From: Candidatus Neomarinimicrobiota bacterium
Lineage (GTDB): Bacteria; Fidelibacterota; UBA2242; B5-G15
Assembly (NCBI GenBank): GCA_017656425.1
Contig: JACDNV010000008.1
Coordinates: 84,998-148,997, forward strand
Length of the DNA: 64,000 nucleotides
Direction: 5' to 3'
The position numbers and the translations under genes were made by a program. The notes below the pieces were generated by a model that saw only the letters and a list, made by a program, of their open reading frames with translations, made no database searches and was not told the DNA's origin. Positions 37,190 through 47,600 of this stretch are shown here, one piece after another (the stretch's first letter is position 1; the number at the start of each line of letters is the position of its first letter).

Positions 37190-39028
37190 ATGGTTGTTGA
37201 AAAGAGTGGAAATGGAATGAGTAAGACCTTTCAACAGTTGTTTTTTGTTTTAGCTACCATTTTTGTTAGCACAGTTCTTGGATGGCAGGATATACGGAAA
37301 GCTCCCTATCTTATTTATAACGGTAATCCGGGTGAGATGGTGGTATTGTGGCAGATGAATAAAACGTTAACCTGTACTATTAGGTGGGGAGAGGATACTA
37401 CTTTTTCCGATGGAGTGGCTCAGACGTCGGAATACAATAACGATCATCAACATAAGTACGTGATTTCGAATCTGGTTCCTGGAAATCTATATCACTATGA
37501 GGTGATAGCTGGAGTTGATACTTTCAGAGGTTCTTTTAGAGCTGCTCCTGAGGAGGATGTCTCCTCTGTAAAGTTTTTTGTCTATGGCGATACTCGTTCT
37601 TATCCAGAGACGCATAATAGAGTCGCGAGGGGTATTAATGAGCTATATGAAGCTGATTCTTCTTTCCATACGCTGGTTATATCGGTTGGGGACCTTGTGA
37701 GTAACGGAGACTCTGAAGATTACTGGGATGAACAGTTTTTTAATCCGTCCTATCCGGATATAATAAAGATGCTTGGTCACCTTCCGTATCAGGCCTGTAT
37801 GGGTAATCATGAAAAAAACGGGGTGCTTTTTGAGAAATATTTTCCGTATCCATTTGTAGGAGGGAGATATTGGTCTTTTGATTATGGACCAGCTCATTTC
37901 GTTATCCTCGACCAGTATACGGGCTATGATCCTGGTTCTGTTCAATATGAGTGGCTTGTTAATGACCTGGCTAGTACAGGAAAGAAGTGGAAATTTATTG
38001 TCCTTCATGAGCCGGGGTATACTGCAGGAGGTAAACATCCCAACAACGTTATGGTGCAAAATTATATACATCCGCTGTGCACCGAGTATGGTGTGTCTAT
38101 AGTTTTTGCGGGACACAATCACTTTTATTCGAGGGCGGAAGTAGGAGATGTTGTTCACATTACAACGGGAGGAGGTGGAGCACCGCTTTACTCTCCAGTT
38201 AAACAAGGAAATGTTGTTGTTGCTGCGATGGAGAACCATTTTTGTACTGTTGAGATTAGCGATAAGCTTTTGCATTTCCGGAGTATCAGTGACAAAGGAG
38301 AGGAGATAGATAGATTTAGTCTGAATGTTTACAAATTAAGACCTTATGATGTTTCAGTTTCACAGTTCTTTGCTAAGAAGGGGAAAGACTCTTTGATTGT
38401 GCTCTCACGCCTTAGAAATCCTTTTAATCGTAAAGTGGGTGTTTATACGGTTTTGTGTCCTTTTTATTCCGCGAAGCAGGATTCGTTTGCTATGTTTGAT
38501 GATGGTTCTCATGGTGATGATGGCGTAGGCGATGGTTTGTGGGGGTGCGGTATGCCTGTGCCCGATTTCGAGGATGAGTTTGAAATAGCCATTGCCGTAA
38601 TCGATTCGGAGGCGGATTTTTCTTTTTTGTCATATGATCAATCGCGTTTTACAACCATAGGTCCCGTGGTGCTTGAAAAATTTGAAATTACTTCTTCTGA
38701 TACGGTACCAAATCATGGTGATCGTTTGAAATTCCAATTCGTGTTGAAGAATACGAGTGAGGAAGCTACTGCTCGTGATGTGACGGCGAAGGTTTCATGT
38801 CTGGACACTTTTGCGACTTTGCCTGTAGTTGTGACCTCTTCTTATGGTGATATACCTCCTGGGACAGCAGCAGTTGGGGATAGAAAGCAGTATATAAAGT
38901 TTAGTAATACTGCTCCTGATAGTGCATATGCGAGGTTTAGAGTTGATATTATGAGCGGCGGTTCTGTGTTCTGGGTTGACTCTTTTTCAGTACTTATTAC
39001 CAGGAGCTCGGCTGGTATTGGAGAATGA
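37190..39028 (+). CDS. Secreted metallophosphoesterase, purple-acid-phosphatase-like (truncated)
   Basis: 612 residues. After a signal peptide (FVLATIFVSTVLG) comes a fibronectin-like domain (KAPYLIYNGNPGEMVVLW) as in purple acid phosphatases. The phosphoesterase core follows with YGDTR (about 130), VGDLVSNG (about 168), GNHE (about 206), VLHEPGY (about 273) and GHNHFYSR (about 308), the metal ligands of the family. Near residue 440 is a DDGSHGDDG surface phrase. The frame stops at TGA 39026-39028; nine bases later, in the same frame, a complete T9SS sorting domain begins, so the protein has probably lost its secretion signal by a nonsense change. The stretch is visibly richer in G+C than its neighbours. 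An alternative start is ATG 37217. Confidence 0.82.
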   Translation: MVVEKSGNGMSKTFQQLFFVLATIFVSTVLGWQDIRKAPYLIYNGNPGEMVVLWQMNKTLTCTIRWGEDTTFSDGVAQTSEYNNDHQHKYVISNLVPGNLYHYEVIAGVDTFRGSFRAAPEEDVSSVKFFVYGDTRSYPETHNRVARGINELYEADSSFHTLVISVGDLVSNGDSEDYWDEQFFNPSYPDIIKMLGHLPYQACMGNHEKNGVLFEKYFPYPFVGGRYWSFDYGPAHFVILDQYTGYDPGSVQYEWLVNDLASTGKKWKFIVLHEPGYTAGGKHPNNVMVQNYIHPLCTEYGVSIVFAGHNHFYSRAEVGDVVHITTGGGGAPLYSPVKQGNVVVAAMENHFCTVEISDKLLHFRSISDKGEEIDRFSLNVYKLRPYDVSVSQFFAKKGKDSLIVLSRLRNPFNRKVGVYTVLCPFYSAKQDSFAMFDDGSHGDDGVGDGLWGCGMPVPDFEDEFEIAIAVIDSEADFSFLSYDQSRFTTIGPVVLEKFEITSSDTVPNHGDRLKFQFVLKNTSEEATARDVTAKVSCLDTFATLPVVVTSSYGDIPPGTAAVGDRKQYIKFSNTAPDSAYARFRVDIMSGGSVFWVDSFSVLITRSSAGIGE

Positions 39029-39313
39029 GAGGAGAGGGTGTTAAGTTCGTGCGTTTTATCTCAGAATTATCCTAATCCTTTTAACAGAGTTACTGTAATA
39101 GAGTTTATAGTGACCAGGGATGAGAGGGTATCGTTGAAGATTCTTGATACGATGGAAAGAGAGGCTGCTGTTCCTCTGGAGAAAAAGAAGTATTCTCCCG
39201 GGAAGTATCTGGTCCGGCTGGATGGTATGCGGTTGTATGGTGGAGTGTATTTTTATGCGCTTGAAACTTCTACCGGGTTTGGGGAGGTCAGGAAATTTGT
39301 GTTATTGAAGTGA
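39029..39313 (+). pseudogene. Detached T9SS sorting domain of the metallophosphoesterase
   Basis: In frame with the preceding gene across a TGA codon, this segment encodes VLSSCVLSQNYPNPFN, a VTVIEFIV strand, VSLKILDTM, LYGGVYFYALET and a final RKFVLLK: a full type A T9SS sorting domain of about 85 residues. There is no signal peptide of its own. It is the severed 3' end of the metallophosphoesterase gene and not an independent gene. Confidence 0.75.
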
Positions 39314-39454
39314 AGAGATTTTTCTTTGGTCTGGCAGTTAGTGCGGATTGGATGGAGCATTTCTTCGAAAAGGGGGTAAGTGTTTCCCTTTTTGCTTTTG
39401 GATATTTATCGATTTTCGGGTTAAATTTATTGGTTTTTTATGGGAACCTGATAT

Positions 39455-39538
39455 GCCGCGGTGGCGGAACTGGTAGACGCGCTGGACTTAGGATCCAGTG
39501 GTCTTGTGACCATGCGAGTTCGACTCTCGCCCGCGGCA
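39455..39538 (+). tRNA. tRNA-Leu (UAG anticodon)
   Basis: 84-nt class II tRNA: acceptor GCCGCGG/CCGCGGC with discriminator A, anticodon loop CTTAGGA (anticodon TAG) on a CTGGA/TCCAG stem, a long variable arm (GTGGTCTTGTGACCAT), and T-loop GTTCGACTC. The CCA end is not encoded. It is 37 bp upstream of trigger factor. Confidence 0.95.
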
Positions 39539-39575
39539 CACGTTAAATTACTTGAACTTAAGAGGAAGGAATCTA

Positions 39576-40856
39576 ATGAAAGTTAGTGTTAAAGATATCG
39601 ACCAGACAAAGAAAAAACTAACAGTAGAATTTGACTGGGAAGAAATCAGGGATCAATATGACAAAATTTTTGAGAAGCTAAGGGAAAACCTGTCTATAAA
39701 AGGTTTCAGGCCGGGTAAAGTACCCGTTAATATTGCTAAAAATATTTTGAGAGAAGATGTAGAAAGGGAATTATCAAGCAACATTATTTCAGAATCAATG
39801 GAGAAAATAATTAAGGATGAAAAACTTGAGGATTATGTAGATATAGCTATCGGCGATGTTACTTTAAAAGAAGATGAAGGATTTTTATTTACAACAGAGA
39901 TTGAATTTGACCCTGAATTTGAGCTACCTGCATATAAAAAAGGATTTACGGTTGTGAAAAACAATTATATTATTTCAGACAAGGAGGTAGAAGCTTATCT
40001 TGATGAATTAAAGGAGAACTATGCGCAATCCAGGGAAAAACTCGATGGGGCAGCAAACGGAGATTTTATAATCTGTGATATACAGGAATTGGGAGAAGGG
40101 GGTATCCCGATATTAGGCAGGAAAATTGAGGATAGAATGATAAAAGTAGGTGAAGGTATTTTTGGTCAGCCAGGAGCTGAGGGACTCATCGGAGCGAAGA
40201 AAGGAGAAAAAGTTAAAATACGCTTGTCCGATGAAAAAGGAAATGAAAAAAGTTATGAAATTTCTGTAAAAAAGATCGAAGAAAAAATATATCCTGAATT
40301 AAACGATGAGTTTGTAGAGAAAAATTTCGAGGGAGTAAAAAACCTTGAAGATTTGAAGAAAAAAGTATTTGAATATTTAAACTCGGAGTGGGATAGGAAG
40401 GCTGAAGAAGAGTTTGAAAGAGAGATAGTAAATTATTTTGTTTTGAATACTGAAATGAAAGTTCCTGAGTCAAGAATAAATGCCTACTTAGAAAAACTTA
40501 TTGAAAATATAAGGGCAAGATCAAAAGAAGAAATAAATGAAGATAAAGTCCGAGAAGAATACCGCTCCATTGCAATACACGATATAAAATGGTTTTTGAT
40601 AGAGAAAAAGATTGCCGAGGAAGAAAATATAACCGTAGATGCAATTGAGGTTGAAGACACAATCAAAGAGATTGCTAATAATTATCCAGAAGACCAGAGA
40701 ATTAATATCATTAATTATTATCGAAGGAAGGATATCAGAAATAGATTGGAAATGGACCTGTTATCACAGAAGGTAATGGATCATATAAAACAATTTGCAA
40801 AGGTTAAAATAAATAAAATAAAAGTTAGTGACTTAATGAAGAGGAATATACAATGA
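39576..40856 (+). CDS. tig: Trigger factor (ribosome-associated peptidyl-prolyl isomerase)
   Basis: 426 residues. The N-terminal ribosome-binding part has [14 protein letters not shown] (the GFRxGKxP signature, about 39-52). The middle FKBP-like domain includes [16 protein letters not shown] (about 157) and [23 protein letters not shown] (about 184). The long C-terminal helical arms follow. ATG 39576 is preferred to 39552 because GAGGAAGGA lies just upstream. It overlaps clpP by 4 bp (ATGA), the standard tig-clpP pairing; clpX is not next to them here. Confidence 0.93.
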   Translation: MKVSVKDIDQTKKKLTVEFDWEEIRDQYDKIFEKLRENLSIKGFRPGKVPVNIAKNILREDVERELSSNIISESMEKIIKDEKLEDYVDIAIGDVTLKEDEGFLFTTEIEFDPEFELPAYKKGFTVVKNNYIISDKEVEAYLDELKENYAQSREKLDGAANGDFIICDIQELGEGGIPILGRKIEDRMIKVGEGIFGQPGAEGLIGAKKGEKVKIRLSDEKGNEKSYEISVKKIEEKIYPELNDEFVEKNFEGVKNLEDLKKKVFEYLNSEWDRKAEEEFEREIVNYFVLNTEMKVPESRINAYLEKLIENIRARSKEEINEDKVREEYRSIAIHDIKWFLIEKKIAEEENITVDAIEVEDTIKEIANNYPEDQRINIINYYRRKDIRNRLEMDLLSQKVMDHIKQFAKVKINKIKVSDLMKRNIQ

Positions 40857-41458
40857 AGAGAAATAAGAACGAAATCAATCAGGCATACGTTCCAATAGTT
40901 ATAGAGAAAACCGGGGTTGTAGAACGTGCTTATGATATATATTCTAGACTCCTGAAAGACAGAATAATATTTCTTGGTCAGGCGATAGATGATCATGTTG
41001 CAAGTTTGGTAATAGCTCAACTATTGTTTCTTGAAGCAGAAGATCCTGATAGAGATATTTATTTGTACATTAATTGTCCTGGAGGTATTGTTACAGCAGG
41101 TCTTGCAATATATGATACATTGAGATATGTAAAACCTGATGTAGCCACAATCTGTATGGGTCAAGCTGCAAGCATGGCAGCGATCTTACTTGCAGCAGGT
41201 GCTAAAGGGAAGAGGTCTGCTTTACCAAACTCAAGGATTATGATTCATCAACCATGGGGTGGTGTGGAAGGTCAGGCAGCTGATATTGAAATTCATGCAA
41301 GAGAAATTGTTAGTCTGCGAGATAGAATAAATAATATTTTAGCAGAACTGACAGGTCAGCCGGTTGAAAAGATTGCCAAAGATACCGACAGAAACTTTTT
41401 TATGTCGTCTGAAGAAGCAAAGAAGTATGGGTTAATAGATAAAGTTTTAGGGAAATAA
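40853..41458 (+). CDS. clpP: ATP-dependent Clp protease proteolytic subunit
   Basis: 201 residues, normal length. The catalytic triad is visible: Ser in GQAASMAA (about 101), His in [10 protein letters not shown] (about 126) and Asp in KDTDRNFFM (about 175). Other conserved parts are [15 protein letters not shown] (about 36-50), INCPGGIV (about 68) and YGLIDKV near the end. ClpP forms the barrel that degrades proteins fed by ClpX/ClpA. The start codon overlaps the tig stop. No clpX follows; a 179-bp gap leads to the first TonB-type module. Confidence 0.96.
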   Translation: MKRNKNEINQAYVPIVIEKTGVVERAYDIYSRLLKDRIIFLGQAIDDHVASLVIAQLLFLEAEDPDRDIYLYINCPGGIVTAGLAIYDTLRYVKPDVATICMGQAASMAAILLAAGAKGKRSALPNSRIMIHQPWGGVEGQAADIEIHAREIVSLRDRINNILAELTGQPVEKIAKDTDRNFFMSSEEAKKYGLIDKVLGK

Positions 41459-41560
41459 ATATAAATAATTAACAATAAATAATATTATTTTTTAAAAAAG
41501 AAAGCAAAAATTTTCCTATTACGTCAGATAATAAATTTATCATTTAATAAAAAAAAATAT

Positions 41561-41589
41561 TTGACAATAATAATTTTAGGATTTAAAAT
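41561..41589 (+). promoter_or_regulatory. Sigma-70-like promoter upstream of module 1
   Basis: TTGACA at 41561-41566, a 17-bp spacer, then TAAAAT at 41584-41589, 49 bp before the start of the first TonB-receptor-like gene. It fits a housekeeping promoter well; it is not the TAnnTTTG type of Bacteroidetes. Confidence 0.55.
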
Positions 41590-41637
41590 AACACTTGTGT
41601 GGGGGAAGTTTAATTATAAAAATAAATGGAGGTTGAA

Positions 41638-44600
41638 ATGGATAAGAGAATTCTATGGGTGTTTATTATTCTATTGATTCCTCTGTTTTTGTACCCTGCG
41701 GGTTCAGTTGGAAAAATTTCCGGTAGGGTAATAGATAAAGAAACAGGGGAGCCTCTACCAGGGGTAAATATTATCATTGAGGGTTACAATCTTGGTGCAG
41801 CTACTGATGAAAATGGATACTACATCATTCTGGATGTTCCAGCAGGAGTCTACTCACTTAGGGCAAGTTTTATTGGTTATGAAACAATGATTGTGAAGGA
41901 TGTGAGAGTGATAACTAATCTGACAACAGAAATTAATTTTAAGCTTTCTAGAACAACCCTTGAATTTAAGGAAGTTGTTGTCACTGCACAAAGACCATTA
42001 GTACAAAAAAGCGCAACCTACAGTATGTCAATTGCAACGGGGGAGGAGCTAGAGAATATACCAATTAGAAATATAGCAAATATTATAGGAACCATGGCTG
42101 GTGTAGTATATCAGGATGGTCAGATCCATATTAGAGGCGGTAGAGAAGATGAAGTAAAATTTTTCTTAAATGGTGTTCCTATTGTTGATCCTAATACAAA
42201 TCAGCAGGTTGTATATGTAATACCAGAGGCATTGGAGGAACTACAAGTATTAACTGGAGGATATACTGCGGATGTTGGAGGAGCTAATTCTGGTGTTGTA
42301 TCAATGCAGTTGAGAAGTGGCCCACAAAAATTTCAGGCTATGGTTGATCTGAGAACAGATGGTTTTAGTGATCCTGAAGAAGGGAAGAAATTATTAAATA
42401 CATATACTTATGGACATAAGCGAGGGATTTTTACTGTAGGTGGTCCCCTTCTTTCTAATAATATCAAGTTTTTCTTGGGTGGTGAGTATGTAGACCTTGC
42501 AGACAGGGCAGTAAGATTTTCAAAAGGATTTAAATTCGAAAATTTAGTGGATATGAATCCACAGACACCTAAAGACCAGAGAGATACTGTTACCGTTGAG
42601 TATCCCAATGGTTTTACACCACATCAGAAAGATAAAAGGTTGACATTAAACGGTACTTTAACTTTTGATTTACCTATAAAGTTGAATCTTGGTTTTGCAT
42701 ATACAGATAGAAGGTATGATGTAGAAGATGGTAATAGAGTTATGTTAGATGTTTTAAATGACCGTGTTCCTTATAATGATTTAAATTCTTTACTATTAAC
42801 TTTAAAGGCTACTAAGGTTTTAAAGAAAAATTCCTATATAGAATTTAGAGCTTCCAGGTTCAGTCATTCCAGAGAAAGAGGCGATAGCTGGTTTGACCAT
42901 GATTGGAAGAAATGGTATGATAGCACGGCAGTAGCTGAATACACTGATGGTGAGGTTATATACAGAAATGCATGGAGACCTAAATACGATTATGTTTTAC
43001 ATGGTTTCCCATTTGAAAGAAATGGCACGCCAAATGACTTCTATTTCAAAAGGAATGAGCAATATATTGGATTTGCGGGAGATTTAGTAACGCAGATAGG
43101 TCTACATCATGAAATAAAGATGGGTGTAGATTCTCGATTATGGACTGTAAGGTATTTCGACATTGCCCCATCTGTTATGATATATACTGCTGAACCTGGA
43201 ACTTATAGTTTCGAGACTTATGGAAGTATTGAAAAAGTCCCTGTAAATGTATGGATCCAAAGTGGATATGTGGATGCATATGGATATGATATTTATGGAA
43301 ATGAAATAAATGATAAAAAGTATTATTATACGTCTGGTGGAGATACCTTACTTGGTTACGTGGATGGTCCGAGAAAACCTGTCGAACTTGCTTTCTATGT
43401 AAATGATAAAATGGAGTATGATGATATTATAATAAATGCAGGTGTCCGAATGGATTATTTTGATACTGATGATAAGGAACTAATAGATCCTGCAAGTCCA
43501 GCAGTCATAAAAACAGCAGTTATGCTGGCTGATACAGCGTGGAAAAAGAAAGATCCTGTGGTGTTGATAAGCCCTAGAATTGGTGTATCTTTCCCAGTTA
43601 CTGAAGCAACTGTTTTCTATGCCCAATATGGTAAATTCTATCAGATGCCAAGTTTTCAAAATATGTATTTTAGCACCTATACTTTTGGTCGTCAAATAGT
43701 TCAAGGTGGTTATTATTATATTAATCCAATAGGATTTGGTCTTGATCCAATAAAAACTACATCTTATGAGATTGGTTTCAGACAGGCACTTGGTGGAGTT
43801 GCAAGCATTGATATCACAGGTTTTTACAAAAATGTAAAAGGTTTAGTGCAGGTAGTAAAGCAACTTCCATCAACTCCGGTATCGACTTTGACAACATATT
43901 ACGACCGACTCGTAAATGGTGATTTTGCAACACATAAAGGTCTAGAAGTAAGATTTAACCTCAGAAGATGGAATCATATACTAGCTCAAATACATTATAC
44001 TTATACTGATGCTGAGGGAACTCAATCTACCAGTACATCGGCTCATGGTGCCTTGTATTTTAACTCACAGATGCCCACTATAGTAAGACCATTAGAATAT
44101 TCTCAAAGACATACAGGTTCAATTAACCTAGATTACAGATTCAAAGTTGGCGAAGGAGGACCACTACTTTCAGGTTTAGGAATAAATTTACTATTCCAGT
44201 TTTCAAGTGGTCATCCATATACATTTGTAACAGTTCCCGCTGGCGGACAGGTTGACCCATACGTTGCAGGTGTTGACTACATGCTTGATACAAGAGATAG
44301 GTGGCCATTGGAGCCAATTAATTCATCAGTTACTCCATGGACATTTTTTACTGACTTAAGAATTGATAAAACGGTTAGATTAGGGGGAATCGAAGCAACA
44401 TTCTATGTAATAGTCAATAACTTAACAAATAGAAAAAATGTGATAAATGTATTTTGGAATACAGGTACGCCTGATGATGATGGTTTCTTAAGTGATCCAG
44501 TCAGGTCTCAGGCAACTATAAATGCCTATGGTGGCGATAGATATGTAGAGATGTATAGAATAATTAATCTGGGAAATGGACAGGCATATTGGGATAGGGT

Positions 44601-44661
44601 AGGAGCACAGTTATATGGTTCACCAAGACAAATTCATTTTGGTGTTAAGATAACTTTATAA
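41638..44661 (+). CDS. TonB-receptor-like outer-membrane protein, module 1
   Basis: 1007 residues from ATG 41638, chosen because GGAGG stands 6 bp upstream. A signal peptide (residues 1-20) is followed by a carboxypeptidase-regulatory-like domain (GRVIDKETGEPLPGVNI, about 23-105). A plug domain comes next (EVVVTAQRPLV; IHIRGGREDEVKFFLNGVPI, about 125-235), then a barrel of ~750 residues ending FGVKITL. The fold is that of a TonB-dependent receptor; SusD, the glycan partner, is absent. It is first in a three-gene module with a T9SS cargo and a PorV-like barrel, and has a full paralogue at 49796. A possible job is as an accessory or anchor of T9SS surface assembly; substrate uptake is the alternative. 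Confidence 0.8.
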   Translation: MDKRILWVFIILLIPLFLYPAGSVGKISGRVIDKETGEPLPGVNIIIEGYNLGAATDENGYYIILDVPAGVYSLRASFIGYETMIVKDVRVITNLTTEINFKLSRTTLEFKEVVVTAQRPLVQKSATYSMSIATGEELENIPIRNIANIIGTMAGVVYQDGQIHIRGGREDEVKFFLNGVPIVDPNTNQQVVYVIPEALEELQVLTGGYTADVGGANSGVVSMQLRSGPQKFQAMVDLRTDGFSDPEEGKKLLNTYTYGHKRGIFTVGGPLLSNNIKFFLGGEYVDLADRAVRFSKGFKFENLVDMNPQTPKDQRDTVTVEYPNGFTPHQKDKRLTLNGTLTFDLPIKLNLGFAYTDRRYDVEDGNRVMLDVLNDRVPYNDLNSLLLTLKATKVLKKNSYIEFRASRFSHSRERGDSWFDHDWKKWYDSTAVAEYTDGEVIYRNAWRPKYDYVLHGFPFERNGTPNDFYFKRNEQYIGFAGDLVTQIGLHHEIKMGVDSRLWTVRYFDIAPSVMIYTAEPGTYSFETYGSIEKVPVNVWIQSGYVDAYGYDIYGNEINDKKYYYTSGGDTLLGYVDGPRKPVELAFYVNDKMEYDDIIINAGVRMDYFDTDDKELIDPASPAVIKTAVMLADTAWKKKDPVVLISPRIGVSFPVTEATVFYAQYGKFYQMPSFQNMYFSTYTFGRQIVQGGYYYINPIGFGLDPIKTTSYEIGFRQALGGVASIDITGFYKNVKGLVQVVKQLPSTPVSTLTTYYDRLVNGDFATHKGLEVRFNLRRWNHILAQIHYTYTDAEGTQSTSTSAHGALYFNSQMPTIVRPLEYSQRHTGSINLDYRFKVGEGGPLLSGLGINLLFQFSSGHPYTFVTVPAGGQVDPYVAGVDYMLDTRDRWPLEPINSSVTPWTFFTDLRIDKTVRLGGIEATFYVIVNNLTNRKNVINVFWNTGTPDDDGFLSDPVRSQATINAYGGDRYVEMYRIINLGNGQAYWDRVGAQLYGSPRQIHFGVKITL

Positions 44662-44690
44662 TTTTATTATAAAATATAGGAGGTAGTGAT

Positions 44691-47600
44691 ATGAAAAAAA
44701 TGGGCAAAATATTTACAATATTGTTGATAATATCGATATTGACAGTAGCGATATATGCAAAGCCCGCAAATAAGAATACCAATTTGTATGAGAACTATTT
44801 ATCAAAAATACTATTGACAAAGGTAACAAGGACATTGTCAAATATTAGTAACTGGAGCTACTGGATGTATTATGATGGTAAGTCCGGCATTAAGCCAGAT
44901 GGGACGTCTGGAGGAATTTATCCTCGGGGTACTGCAGGTGTGATTTTTGAAGATGGATTTATAATCGGTGGCCTTGTTGATGGTTCTCCCAGAGTGGTAG
45001 GTCAGACATACGTTACAGGAACAGTGGCAGGTTGGATTACTGAATCTGGGCCAGTAAGTAGGGATGATGAAAGAGTAAAAATATGGAGAATTCGACCTGA
45101 TTATAAGACGTTAACCCATAGTCAGTTAGTTCAGGATGCAGCAGAATTAAATATGATAGATCCTAAAGATGTAACAGAGGATATGACAAAAGCCATAATG
45201 GAGCAGTATGCTGAAGATTGGGAAAATTGGCCTGGTGATCTCGGGGCACCGTTCATTGATAAAAATGGCAATGGTGTATGGGATGGCTCGGATGTTGACG
45301 AACCCGGGATTGCTAATGCAGATCAGGTTGTATGGTTTGTATGTAATGATATGGATAAATCAGCTGCTAATGCTCTATATGGGTCAGATCCAATAGGACT
45401 GGAAATACAGGTTACTGCATGGGCATATGCACAACCCGGGGCAAGATTGGGACAAATAATTTTTAAAAGGTACAGAGTAATTAATAAGTCTGGAGAGACG
45501 ATAGAAAACTGTTATGTAGCCCAGTGGTGCGATCCAGATGTAGGTGATGCTGGTGATGACCTTTTGGGGTGCGATACTGTACTTGGGCTTGGTTTTGCAT
45601 ACAATGGATATGAAACAGACAATCAATTTGCAGCCTTTGGTCTTGCTCCATCCGCGATCGGGTATGATTTTTTCCAGGGACCGCTGGTAGAAGGCATTTC
45701 TGGTCAGGATTTAAATAGAAATGGTGTAGATGATGCCCAAGATTATGGGTTATTTGATTTTAAGAAAAGACCCGGTTATATAAACATTCCAATGACTACT
45801 TTTGCATGGTTCTCTGCTGGTTCTGATATTAATGATCCTGAACTTGGTGATTATACTGGAACCTTACAATGGTATAATATGTTAAGAGGTTATAAACCTT
45901 TTGAGGATATAGACAAACCGGAGCCGTGGTATGTTGGGAATGACCCAAATCAGGGTACGACCAAATTTCCGTTGGCTGGAGACCCTGTGACAGGAGAAGG
46001 TGATGTCGATGGTACAGGTAAAAATTTCCCTCCTGGCGATAGAAGAATGGCATTGTGTTCTGGACCTTTTACATTTGCGCCTGATGATACACAGGATATT
46101 GTTGTTGCTATTATTGGAGGAAGTGGAGATTCGAGACTATCTTCAGTTACAGATATGAAGCAAACGGATCTTATCGCCCAAAAATTATATGATGAGGCTT
46201 TTGAAGGTATTCCGAAAGCACCATCTCCACCAAATGTTAATGTCATTACCTTTGAAAATGAGATTGTGCTCGATTGGGGTTTTGATCATGATGCCGTTAA
46301 AGCAACTGAAGAAACTGTAATTGCTGGTTATGAATTTGAAGGATACAATGTTTATCAATTGCCAAGTAGGAGCGCCACTAAAGATGAGGCTGTACGCATT
46401 GCTACTTTTGATAAGGTTAACGGCGTCAAAACAATAATGGGGATACGTTTTCTACCCGAATTTGGTCAGGAAGTTGAGGTCCCTGTGCAATACGGTACAG
46501 ATCGTGGTGTTCAGAGACATATCGTTATTGATAAAGATTACATAAATTCAATTCCGCTTTATGAAGGAAATACATATTATTTTGCAGTAACTGCATACAA
46601 TTACAATCCAGAACCTGAATTGATACAGGATAAGGCTATTGAGTCACCTTTGACTGTTTTGGCTGTAACAGTTCAAGAACCAAAGCCAGGAGATGTTCCA
46701 CAAGATAAATATGGGAACTCCTATGAAATAGAACATGTTCAGGGAACTGCTGACATGAGTGCTGAATATATTGTAGTGGACCCATATAAATTGACAGGTC
46801 ATAATTACGAGATTTACTTCCATCAGGCTGCATTCTTTTTAGATGTTGATGGACAGTGGAAAAAAGTACAAACTACCGGGAAGAGATTAGCAAAAGATGT
46901 TTCTCCATCGACTATTACTGGATATGCATTATATGGTGAAAGAGGTGGAACTTATGATTTAAAATTTATTCTGGATTTGGTATCACCTGATTATAATTAT
47001 GCAGAAGGTGTGAAATTACGCTTTCCAGAAGGCATTGAAATTAATAGTGCAAGCTGTGAGGGTGATATTACTGCAATAATAGATTCTGATTCTAACATTG
47101 TTTTATTTGGAAGGGAAATAAAGAGTCCAGATGATTTATCAGGAGCAGGAGTTTTTTCAGGTGGTGAAGTTATGACTGTAAATATAGATGCTACTGCTCT
47201 ACCAATAAGTGTAGACTATGTTGTTTATGACGATGGATGGGCAACTTTGTTCTGTTCTGATCCAGAAAATCATGATATATGTGAGCAATACGGCATACTG
47301 GATGCGGTTGTTAGGAATGCAGAGGGTACATGTATAATAGATTCATTAACCTATGCCCTTAAAACTGCCAATGTTTGGAGTGTAAAAGATTTAACAACAA
47401 ATGAGATTGTTCTGTCTGATCAAAGAGTTGTTAATGGCATTGATTGGTTAACAGATGAAGAGGTTGGTTTTGGAGAAGTAGCTCAGGTAGATGGAATACA
47501 GATTAAAATTTATGGTAGCTATAAAGCTCCAATAGACTTTACAAAGTATGCTCATATAAATCCTGAGGGAGAGGAAGATGTGTTTTCAATGGATAGAGCT

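Noticed and set aside
39310..39546. 78-codon frame downstream of the sorting domain
   Set aside because: Its second half is the tRNA-Leu gene read as protein.
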